From the NCBI GenBank assembly GCA_963971285.1, contig OZ020261.1, positions 434,001 through 498,000 of the forward strand: DNA of 64,000 nt. Direction: 5' to 3'. This document shows, piece by piece, positions 54,820 through 64,000 of the stretch. A program made the position numbers and the translations under genes. The notes under the pieces were generated by a model. It worked only from the letters and a program-made list of their open reading frames with translations. It was not told the DNA's origin and did not search any database. The DNA comes from Astropecten irregularis. Lineage: Eukaryota > Echinodermata > Asteroidea > Paxillosida > Astropectinidae. Position 1 is the first letter of the stretch. Each line of letters begins with the position of its first letter.

Positions 54820-55234
54820 ATGGTCGCAAACAAAATCAGAAGCACTATCAGTAAAGCCTGAGAAGCCTTAAATACAAAATTTTTCATTTCACAGACTGGT
54901 TTGGAATGGGCTCTCAACTAACTGTTCACAGTTAAATACACAATCCAGTTAAAGGATTACTGTGCACAATACACTAAGTCCATTTGCACAGACATGATAA
55001 TCCCTGCTAATCCTATTATTACCTCATTAGATTAAGAGGTGTGCAGGTACCTGAAGTGTGAAGAGAATAGGGGATTATCTGTAGGGCCATTAGGTTGATC
55101 TCAATTAAATCTGTGCACCTCCAGTGGTCACATTCTGCATGGTGCCCAGGAGTATACAGTGAACATTACATGTATTAACTAGAAACTCAGTCAGGATTCT
55201 GAGTTTCAGAACTTGGTACTGACTGTCCGAGTGA

Positions 55235-56490
55235 ACTGCAGACTTGTTACAACAAGTCAACTGCAAACCAATGAAAATAAGAGGCATTGCAAACAAGTTA
55301 CCACAAGATTCATCTGCAAACTTGTTACTCTAGAGTCAAAGTTGCAAACTGTGTATAGCAAGAATCACCAGCCAACTTGTTGAAGCAGGTTTCATTTGCA
55401 AGCGTGTTACAACTTACAAGAGCCAACTGTAAACTTGTTGCACAGGAGCCAACTGCAAGTTTGTTGAATCAAGAGTCATTTGCAAACTTGTTACAAGAGC
55501 CAACAGTAAGCTTGTTGCACAGGAGCCAACTGCTAGTTTGTTGAATCAAGAGTCATTTGCAAACTTGTTACAAGAGCCAACAGTAAGCTTGTTGCACAGG
55601 AGCCAACTGCTAGTTTGTTGAATCAAGAGTCATTTGCAAACTTGTTACAAGAGCCAACAGTAAGCTTGTTCCACAGGAGCCAACTGCTAGTTTGTTGAAT
55701 CAAGAGTCATTTGCAAACTTGTTACAACAAGAGCCAACTGTAAACTTGTTGCACAGGAGCCAACTGCAAGTTCGTTGAATCAAGAGTCATTTGCAAACTT
55801 GTTACAACAAGAGCCAACAGCAAACTTGTTACAACTAGAATGAACAGCAAACTTGTTAAAGCAAGAGTTACTAGTAAACTTGTTGAATCAAGAACCATTT
55901 GCAAACTTGTTACAAGAATCAACAGCAAATGTGTTGAATCATGAGGCAACAGAAAAATTGTTGAAGCATCATGAAGTATCATTTGCATAGGCCTACTTGT
56001 TACAACAAAAGCCAACTGTAAACTTGTTACAACTAGAATGAACAGCAAACTTGTTAAGGCAAGAGTTACTAGCAAACTTGTTGAATCAAGGACCATTTGC
56101 AAACTTGTTACAAGAATCAACAGCAAATGTGTTGAATCACGAAGCAACAGCAAACTTGTTGAAGCAAGTATCATTTGTATGAGGCCTACTTGTTACAACA
56201 AAAGCCAACTGTAAACTTGTTACAACAAGAGTCTACAGCAAACGTATGGGCCATTTGCAAACTTGTTACAACAAGAATCAACAGCAAACTTGTTGAAGCA
56301 AGAGCCAACTGTAAGGATGTATACTTTATCAAGATTCAACAGCAAACTTTTTGAAGCAAGAGTCAAGTCTGCCAACTGTAACCTTAGCTGTATAAAACAA
56401 GAATCAATGTCAGCAAACTCATTGACTGAAGGATCATTTGCAAACTTGTTGAATCAATGTCAATTTGCAAACTTGTACAATTAACAGAGC
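55235..56490 (+). repeat. Minisatellite of 24-27 bp monomers with a 77-bp higher-order unit
   Basis: Monomers of the type gagccaactgcaaacttgtt fill 1.25 kb. Between 55441 and 55748 a three-monomer 77-bp unit repeats exactly in register (cacaggagcc at 55441, 55518, 55595, 55672). One frame of each monomer reads like E-P-T-A-N-L-L-x-Q, but 77 is not a multiple of three, so no frame stays open. The array resumes for one monomer after the MITE at 56491-56906. Confidence 0.85.
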
Positions 56491-56906
56491 CAGAGCCGTA
56501 AATAAAGAGAGTTTGGCCAACTCGGTTTCAGGCATCTCATTTATGATTGGTCAATAGCCCTCACGTGACTACAAGGCGCCATGTTGGGGACCAACTTTAA
56601 GTCAATAAACTGCAATATTTCACATCTGCCTTTGCCCTATATTCAGGAGAAACGCACATTCCATGGTTTCATGATCACAACAAATGGCACACCATTGTAA
56701 AGAGGAATAAAGAAGCTTTCCAATGATGTCAGTTTCACCCTTCATAGATATCCGTAACAAAAAAGATATAATCCCTCAAACTTGAGTTGCAGAACTTTTT
56801 TGAGGGGTTTATTAGACAAACAACCATTGCTAAAATAGTGTACGCGCATCCACCGTAGGTCCCCAACATGGCGCAGTTGGCCAAACTCTCTTTATTTACG
56901 GCTCTG
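56491..56906. mobile_element. hAT-like MITE with perfect 8-bp target duplication
   Basis: The left end cagagccgtaaataaagaga continues 12 bp further and is mirrored exactly at the right (32-bp inverted ends). aacagagc is duplicated at 56483-56490 and 56907-56914. Subterminal gcgccatgttggggacc is also inverted. It landed in the last monomer of the minisatellite. Confidence 0.85.
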
Positions 56907-56929
56907 AACAGAGCCAAATGCAGACTTGG

Positions 56930-57320
56930 GCGATTCTTCGGTAACGGAATTACGCCCATTTGTCACTTTGTCAGGGATTATTCTTTACCAAGAAAATATG
57001 TTCTATGCTATACAACTAATCTAAACATGGAAAGGGAGCCAAGACCCAATAGAATTGATAGACCCCTAAAAAAATGTGTGATATGTATATGGAAATGTAT
57101 ACACTTTGTGCATGCGTAATTCCGTTACCGTAATTCCGTTACCATTTTGTAATTCCGTTACCACTTGGAAAAATGCCTAGAAATAATTATTTTTAAGTTT
57201 TCATTTTTCATTCATGTTTATAGTAGGGCCCTTCTTAACATCCATGATGATTTCAAGAAAAAAAATCCAGAAAGTCTGTGAAATAAGTAACTTTTGCCTT
57301 TTTTTCGGTAACGGAATAAC
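56930..57320. repeat. 'ggtaacggaatt' motif cluster
   Basis: ggtaacggaattac at 56939 is inverted relative to three copies of taattccgttacc at 57118-57165. Another direct copy is near 57307. Possibly a small fold-back element. Confidence 0.45.
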
Positions 57321-57966
57321 ATGCTAACATTGACATTTTTAAATTGAGGCCTACACTATAAATATTTTTTTTTACCAAATCTGCACGTTTTCAATCATAA
57401 ATTGCAAAAATCACTGTTTTTACCCCAAATTTACATTTTTTGGCAATTTCGTTTTTTGATCTGAATTCCCCATTTAATTGTGTTCTGGAAAAAGTTCAAA
57501 AAAGGTTCAATATGTACAGATTTATTTTTGACATTTTTTCCTCTCCCATGGAGAATTGCCCACTTGTATATATCTTTTTAGTGACTATTGGCAAGTTGTG
57601 AGTTTGCTAAATTTTTGGCAGGTGTCCCAGTTTTGCCAAGGAAAGACATTTTTGTCTGAGGAAACTTTTGTCTGCTGAGCAGCTGCGTGAAATTGAGTCT
57701 TAATTTAGCATTATTGGCTACTGTCCTGGGTTTCTATTCAGTGAATGGTGCAGACGGCTTTCTTGCATCTAAAGTTTGTGAAGTGCACAATAGCGAGTTC
57801 ATGGAAACAGCGCAGAACTTCAAGTCATTGAACTCAGATTACAATCCATATCTTGTGTTCGTTGAAGTTTTGAAGGACATGCAGTAGATTAAAAGGGCCC
57901 AGTCACTCTACGGCATGCAAATCTATGTGGCTGTCCCAAAGAATGCCTTACAGTTGAACATACCAC

Positions 57967-58106
57967 CAGTGTTATAGTACTTGTACCCAGTACACTTACA
58001 AAGTACTTGTACTCACTGGCAAAGTACTTGACATGTTTTTGTAAGTACTCTTGCAGTACTCTTGCAGTACTGGTACTCAGAAAAAAAGTACTAGACTACA
58101 ACACTG
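57967..58106. mobile_element. Short 'gagtac' hAT-like MITE
   Basis: CAGTGTTATAGTACTTG at the left, agtactagactacaacactg at the right, inverted. 140 bp full of GTACT words. Flanking 8-mers do not match, so the duplication has decayed or the ends are imprecise. Confidence 0.6.
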
Positions 58107-60800
58107 GTTTAAAACCACACAAAGCTCGATTAAGGAAGTTTGTCCGTCTAAAAAGTGAAACGGATAAAAAGGCTGAAACTTAGTAGATTGTCTGAATTCA
58201 AATGCAAGCCTAGAAATAAACGAAGGCCAAAGAGGCCATGGCCTTCATTGCCCTGGTTCTTGGCCTTGGTGCCCCTTCAAATGTTTCCATAGACATAATG
58301 ATTTTCCAATGGAAGTGCCCCTTGCAATGGAAACTGCCTTGCCCTCACCAAACCTTATTTCCAGCCCTGCAAATGTATTTCATTGTCATTATTTTTCCAG
58401 TCATTCTGGTGACTCAACCTCACATGACTACGGTATAACATGCCACCGTTTTGCTAATATTAACCTCAATAATCCCGAACTGCTTGATTCAGAAAAAGAA
58501 ACGAAAACCTCAAATTGACTCCCTCTGATAAGTTGAATTCCTGTTGTCAATCCAAGCAGGGAATTTAATGAACCACAGGAAACTGCAAGGGAAATAGTAC
58601 AATGGAATCTAGGCTAAGGTTGAACTCATGGGCTTTCTGAGTCTGTTTTCATGAAGAGGTTTACCCATTCATCTGCACAGGCGGTTAAAGGTTTACTGTA
58701 ATAAAATTTGGGAAAAGGATTAAATTATTGCTTAATACATAATTTATGAAACCTACAAACTGTATATTGTTATGTACATATATGTAAGTGCTTAATTTTG
58801 ACCAAAAAGTTAAGAAAATAAAATCAGTACATGAACACAGGTGTATGCCTTGTCTCCACCAAAAAAAACCTTGGAACCGATCCATGCGACAATGGGGTGG
58901 GGTGCTATCTTTGGTCTAAAATACCTTTTTTTCCTAATATTTTTTAGCACTTGTACTTGTGTAAACAATGTTAGACAGGTTGAATTTTTTAACAAATCCT
59001 ACAGGTATGTATTTAACTTCATGTGTTTGGATTTCAGTAATCCTTTAAATAACAGGCCCATTCACACACCAATAAGCAGGATTATTTGGGTCGCGATTTG
59101 AATCGCAATTTAAAAGTTTTTTTTTTTTTTACATATATGTGTGGACAGAATAGTCACAATTTTTAGTGTGATTTTAATCGCATTCAAGCTCCACTTATAG
59201 TGTGTCTTTTTGTAAATTTGTAAAATTATTTGCTGTGCGAAGTGTGTGAGAATGGTGCGCGAACAAAACTTGTGTCCCTAAGCATGAAAAGTTTTCTTTG
59301 ATCAAACAGGATTTCCAATCAAATTAAAATGCGATATTTACTGCTTTTGAGTTGTATTCAGCAATTGTTCAGTGTTGTTTGCTGAGCATAACATTCACAA
59401 GTACATGTAAATTTGGCTGGCATACTGATTTCATTTAATACCAAGGTATTTGGTACTTAAGCAAATTTTGGTGCTTACCGGGGTATTAAGCAGCTCTATG
59501 AAATTGGCTCCAGGTTATGTCAGCCCAATGAGTCACTCTATTTGAAGTGTACACGTGTATGTATCTGGTCATTGTACCCACAAATTGCATCCATAGGCAT
59601 TCTACATCATCTAACCCATTGTTTTTGCAATGAAGGAAGTGAATAAGGCCGTTGGTGCTTGCATTGTTGTTTTTTGTTCAAATCTCGCTGGTTGGTTGTC
59701 AAGACGGGGCTTTGGAAAGCCACAAAAGATTGCTGGTATTGTATTCGGAGGATGGCGTGGTCTTGGGTTGCCGTGGTTATGGGCGGAACGCAGGAAACTG
59801 ATGGATTACAGCATCGTACTCGGTGATCAGCACATGAGGGCGTTTTGAAGAACGCAGTTTGATGTGAAAGGGATGTTGGCATTTTACTCCCAACTTGGTC
59901 AGCTGTGCTTTATTTCTAAAACATTCCACTCTTGGAGTGAATGAGTACAGCTGAGGTCATGCAGGTACCAGTGAATTGATGTGGGTACCAGTGACTTGAT
60001 GTACATGTACTGTAAATATTCACTTCAGTTGAACTTGATGTTGGTACCAGTTTAAAGCACAGGACACCAGTGGAGTGCAGCATTTTGTTTTGTGGATTGT
60101 GTGTTTTGCTTAGCAACCAGAGGTTACCAGCTAAAGTCCCATGCACAATTAAGTCTTATAACTGGTTCCCTTTCATCTTTTTGCTAAGCTTGAACATTTG
60201 CCAACCAATAAGTGTATTCTGTGTCGAGCACCTGGATGAATTCTGTTCCCCGGTTCCCATGCTGAGTTTAACTGTGAATGAACAGCGAGGAGCCAGTGAA
60301 CCCACGGATGAATTTTGACATACTTAGGAATCCTCCCTTGATGTTTGCAGTGTGTTGACATCTGTCTGCTTGAATTGCTAGACACAAACAGCCCCAGACA
60401 GGATGCATGCATATGCCCACACGTTGGCAACAGCCGCCCTCGGAAACCAGTGAAAAGATAACGGGAAACCAGTCGTTCTGCTGTTGTTGGTGAGACGGGC
60501 TGATTGACGTGCTGGCAGAGCTAAATGCAGCATCGCTGTCTGAAACGACTGCACGTACATTGTAATTTGCTTGAAATGCGAACGAATTGTGCACACATGT
60601 ACTATACCCATGAGGAAAATTCGCGGATTCTTAAGCCATTACATGCACACATTTGCAAAGAAAACAGATTTTATACGTGTGGCATCTTGATTTTGTGTGC
60701 GGTTTTATTTCAACACGATGAAGCATCACAGAAATGATTTCAGAAGCAACATTCTCGCCAAATTCTTGCCGTTTTGATGGTCAACGATCTCCCCTTGAGT
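58107..60800. other. Presumed intron and upstream region of exon D
   Basis: No exon recognised. 59270-59515 is a MITE of the 'aatttcatagagctg' family (right end taagcagctctatgaaattg). The remainder is low-copy with frames of 60-110 codons lacking recognisable features. Confidence 0.4.
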
Positions 60801-60992
60801 TAGCACCGCATTGTCGCCAGTCGTGGATACGGTCCTTTAACGGCTGGAGTGGATTTTTATCATAATTTGGTCATTTGAGTTTGTCGGCGTTACCATGGCA
60901 ACATTGGAGAGGGCATTTGGACAGGATACTCTGACGCCCCGTCTGTGGCGCCGTCTGAAGAGCCGTTTTCTAATTCTTGTGTCTGGGAAAAG
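60801..60992 (+). CDS. Alternative first coding exon D
   Basis: ATG 60895 in near-ideal context (TTACCATGG) opens 32 codons MATLERAFGQDTLTPRLWRR and on to LILVSGK, then AG before donor AAAAG|GTGAAGT: phase 2 again. It lies only 354 bp upstream of the 27-nt exon. The coding part is 60895-60992; the leader start is a guess. The peptide could form a basic amphipathic helix. Unrecognised. Confidence 0.55.
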
Positions 60993-61346
60993 GTGAAGTG
61001 CGACGGCATTTTTCTTCTTTTTTTTCGAGCGGTCGTGTTTGTTAAGATGTCAGAAGTGAGCTCCTGCTAAGATGCTTGAAGTATGCATGTGGAATACATG
61101 CATAATTTACAAGATGTACAGTGTACATGTACATGTACACATTATAAATATTGTAGGTTTTTGCCTGTTTTGTTGTCAGTTTTCTTCCTCATTTAGGTGA
61201 TTAGATGCCATGGAAATAGACTGCAGCTAAATTTTATTTGATTTAACAGAATTTGGTTATACATGTATCTGAACCATTTTATTTATCAAGATGTCTTTGT
61301 TCTCTTTTCTTTTCTTTCATAACTTTCTACCTGTGTGTTTCTACAG

Positions 61347-61373
61347 TGGAAACAGCCCATTTGGATCTTGTAG
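61347..61373 (+). CDS. 27-nt exon accepting phase 2 from exons A-D
   Basis: A long pyrimidine tract (ttctcttttcttttctttca, then gtgtttctacag) and a consensus donor TAG|GTAAGTTT bound exactly 27 nt. After a phase-2 AG it reads S-G-N-S-P-F-G-S-C and again leaves AG, so it is symmetric and could be skipped without a frame shift. It would be the first exon shared by all alternative starts, or a cassette before it. The next exon is not in the window. Confidence 0.55.
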   Translation, partial: WKQPIWIL

Positions 61374-62741
61374 GTAAGTTTGCAGACATCATGCAGTCAT
61401 ACATGATGTATGTGTCATCTCACGTGTGTAAGCCTCGGGATCTAAACTTGTGTACCGGTAGTGCAGTGCATTTAATAGTGCACGGTACAGTGTGTGTGAC
61501 ACGGGGATTGATCAGAACTTGAAAAATTGTGTCCTAACATCATTTATGCTTAGTATGGTCCTGAAGGTAATTGTTTATAAAGTTGACCCATTTGTGGACA
61601 AGTTTACATCATTTATTGCACCATTCATGGGAACAGTGCCTTAGGCCTTTTCAAAAATTTTGCTTTGGCTCTTTATGCCAATGGCTTTGGCCCAAATTGC
61701 ACGTAGATGCTGTCTACTTTGTTATGTTTTGCACTGCAGCAAAGTTACATGCTCCGATTCCCAATGCAGCTTGGGTTGTTAACTGATCAATTATTAAAGG
61801 AGTTTGAGAAATTTGCAAGTGATTTTATATGTACATGTAGTACACTTCACACTATACACAGGTACACAAAGTTGAACGCAAAGTTGTTCACCAAAAATGC
61901 TCTGCCATACAGTGTTTTGAGCAAAGGTGGCATATTTTCCCCATTGTTAAAGGTATACAGGGTGCATTTGTTTAGCTAACACGGGTCAGCCCTTACTGGG
62001 AATGGTCGTGTTTTATTGCACAAAACAAGCAAAAGAATGGGAACGAGGTTGACTAGTGTCGACCTGGGGAGCTAAACGAATGCACCCACAGTCAATCTGA
62101 ATTGTAGTTACTGTACTTGTACAGTACTTAATATCAAGGTAGAAGCCTAAAATCTATTTTAAAATGATAATGAATTGATTCTCCACTTTTGAACCTGCAC
62201 ATAGAGCTTCAGATACAACTGCAATCCAGAGCCTTTATTGTCAGCTTTTAGAAATGGAGCCTTGGGTCGATTTCACCAAACTCATCTTAACTTACAAATG
62301 TACTACCAATCGTAGGAATTGTGATGCATTGCAGCCATCCCACGTAAGGCCCACTACAATGGGTTATGCTTCGTAACTCGAGTTACGATTGATCATTGGG
62401 CTTTGTGAAATAGATGCCTAAGCTTGTACATGTACAGTACAAGTGTTTTGCACATGTACATATACATGTATGTACATGTAAAGTGCCTTGCTTAAGGAGA
62501 ACAAAAGGGTGTGAGATGAAAAGCATTTAATTAACATTGTCCAAAATCATGTCCCAACTTGATAAATTGTCCGCCATCCTGTTATTGTTTCTTCAAATGT
62601 AAAAATACCCATAGGTGACTCATGTCAAGTCCGTACACGTATTCACATGTTGTCAAAAGGATGTGGCTTGACTTATTCATAGCCTGTGGGGTGAAATTAA
62701 TGAGCATCTAAAGACAAACAATCGGCAAAATAGTCTAGTTG
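61374..62741. other. Presumed intron
   Basis: No further exon recognised. 62264-62419 is a third copy of the 'gtcgatttcaccaaactc' MITE (gggtcgatttcaccaaactc ... ctttgtgaaatag). TACATG patches near 62425-62480. Confidence 0.4.
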
Positions 62742-62745
62742 TTAA

Positions 62746-63119
62746 AGGTAGTATCATACTTTGGTAAGAAACCAGAACAGCAATGTTCACAGATTTACGT
62801 ACATGTATTTAAACTTACCGGGTATTAAGATACAGCACGAGTGGTGGTAGAAACCTACCGTTAAAACGTTTCTGCCTGAAATTGTGTATTTATTCAGAAA
62901 TTAGTAAAACAATGACCGGAAATCTTTTTGATCTTTTAAAAGATCAAAAGTAAAAGAGAAAGGACTTAAGAAATACTGTTGCCGTTTTTCACTGTTTTCT
63001 CAAAATGCGGGCACCGTGTGGGGCTGAAATTTTCACAGATGACTGTTACTGTATCTGTCTTGATATTTTTGCCCATATCTCTGTATTTCTTTGACAAAAA
63101 CCAAAGTATGATACTACCT
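62746..63119. mobile_element. TTAA-site MITE copy 8, best-preserved
   Basis: Ends aggtagtatcatactttggt and accaaagtatgatactacct are perfect inverted repeats, flanked by TTAA at 62742-62745 and 63120-63123. The core palindrome gatcttttaaaagatc is intact. 374 bp, no coding frame. TTAA targets are typical of piggyBac- and Kolobok-type transposases. Confidence 0.85.
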
Positions 63120-63403
63120 TTAACCTCCACTGTTTCTGCTCAACCAAAATCAGTTATTGGGAGGATGTTTGTGTGAAGGACATGGGTACATTTACTAATA
63201 TGTATGAATGCTGAGCCCTGGAAGTGTTCCAATTTCCTGAGGGCTGGATGGCTCAACTTGATCCCTGTCCAAAGAATGTGTCATAGGGTTTACTTGATGA
63301 ACTGTATTGCACTACCTTGGATTTTTGAAGGACACAGGAGGACTGTACTGTATAGTCTGTCCTTTTTGAAACTTTCCTCAATGTCCACTGAAGTGTGACA
63401 CCA

Positions 63404-63694
63404 TGGGTGCGTTCCACTCCAGCTACATGTAACTACGCGCACGACGCAAAGTGTGCGCCACTGTTTTCAAACCGTTTCGCCAAACACGAACAAAACATTC
63501 CTCTAACCATGGAGGTAGAAATATTTGTAGCTAATGGTGTAGAGGAGGTGTTTGCATAAGTTGGCTAACTATAAAGATGGATGAAATACACAACACATGT
63601 TCACGGTTTGTTGCGTGTGCGTTCCACAAAATCCAAGTGTAATGCAAACGTAGCGAACATATTCGCGTATGTTCGTACAAGCGGAATACACCCC
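63404..63694. mobile_element. Second copy of the 'gggtgcgttcc' MITE
   Basis: Left gggtgcgttccactc and right gtacaagcggaatacacccc are imperfect inverted ends matching 21926-22420. Interior acgcgcacgacgcaaag and gttgcgtgtgcgttcc are subterminal motifs. Confidence 0.6.
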
Positions 63695-64000
63695 TGTATG
63701 TGTACATGTATACATGTACATGTACATGTACCATAGAGATACTGCATAGTCCAACAAACCACAGAGCCTAGACACTGTACTATAAAGCAAAGATTATATA
63801 CATGTAGCGCTACGCGCAAGATGGATATAACTGACCATAGGGCGCATGGTAATTTGCATGGAGGCCGCCATTCTCCATACAGATTATACACGATCTGCCA
63901 TGTTGGTGTGCAAATAACGAGTAGTTTGTACACTGGACATATATATGGGAGCTGCACATGAGATTTATCAAAGAAAAGGGGAGTGTTAGGCAAGATTTTG
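63695..64000. other. Window end, no gene seen
   Basis: A TACATG patch at 63700-63732, then low-copy sequence. Frames on the minus strand (for example 63601-63993) have no recognisable domain. Confidence 0.4.

Noticed and set aside
55722-56174. 150-codon minus-strand frame rich in Leu/Thr/Ser
   Set aside because: It lies wholly in the minisatellite; the repeated peptide reflects the repeat unit, and the 77-bp unit next to it breaks any frame.
57687-57887. 66-codon frame with a signal-peptide-like start
   Set aside because: It begins with GTG, not ATG, has no ATG at the front, no splice signals and no recognisable domain.
59630-59848. 72-codon frame with Gly/Trp-rich sequence
   Set aside because: No splice sites, no conserved-looking motif, isolated; likely chance.
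1-64000. CRISPR arrays, rRNA genes, retrovirus-like or Polinton-type elements
   Set aside because: Looked for and not seen; the tandem arrays have no spacer structure, and the only reverse transcriptases present are of the non-LTR type.

Overview
This is a piece of animal nuclear DNA: low gene density, GT-AG introns of hundreds of bases to several kilobases, and very many small dispersed repeats. The clearest host gene is hormone-sensitive lipase (LIPE). An intact jockey/CR1-group LINE carries a 2A-like motif, a combination known from sea urchin elements. TACATG-type runs are everywhere. Together these point to an invertebrate deuterostome, most likely an echinoderm. Genus and species cannot be told from the sequence alone.

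Positions 1-15165 (minus strand): nine consecutive coding exons of LIPE. They run from the start codon (15165) to the exon holding the catalytic Asp and His, which leaves the window at base 1. The splice phases agree at every junction and join into about 800 residues with the HGGG, GDSAGG, DP and PHG motifs of the family. The introns hold SINEs, MITEs, a fold-back element and two LINE fragments.

Positions 15166-18700: spacer with repeats. From about 18.7 kb to beyond the right edge there is evidence for a second host gene on the plus strand, divergent from LIPE. It has a probable non-coding first exon (donor at 19016/19017). Four short ATG-containing exons end at 38012, 41798, 53741 and 60992, all in the same phase (phase 2, ending AG). 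A 27-nt exon at 61347-61373 accepts that phase. This looks like a gene with several alternative first coding exons whose body lies to the right of the window. I do not recognise the product.

Inside the presumed long introns are a full-length LINE with one 1173-residue frame (31363-34884) and a 4.93-kb element with terminal inverted repeats (25424-30354). There are hAT-like MITEs with 8-bp target duplications, a MITE family with TTAA target sites (at least eight copies), and tRNA-derived SINEs, two of them inverted dimers. A 1.25-kb minisatellite has a 77-bp higher-order unit, and several elements are nested in others. No retrovirus-like or Polinton element, CRISPR array or convincing functional tRNA or rRNA gene was seen.
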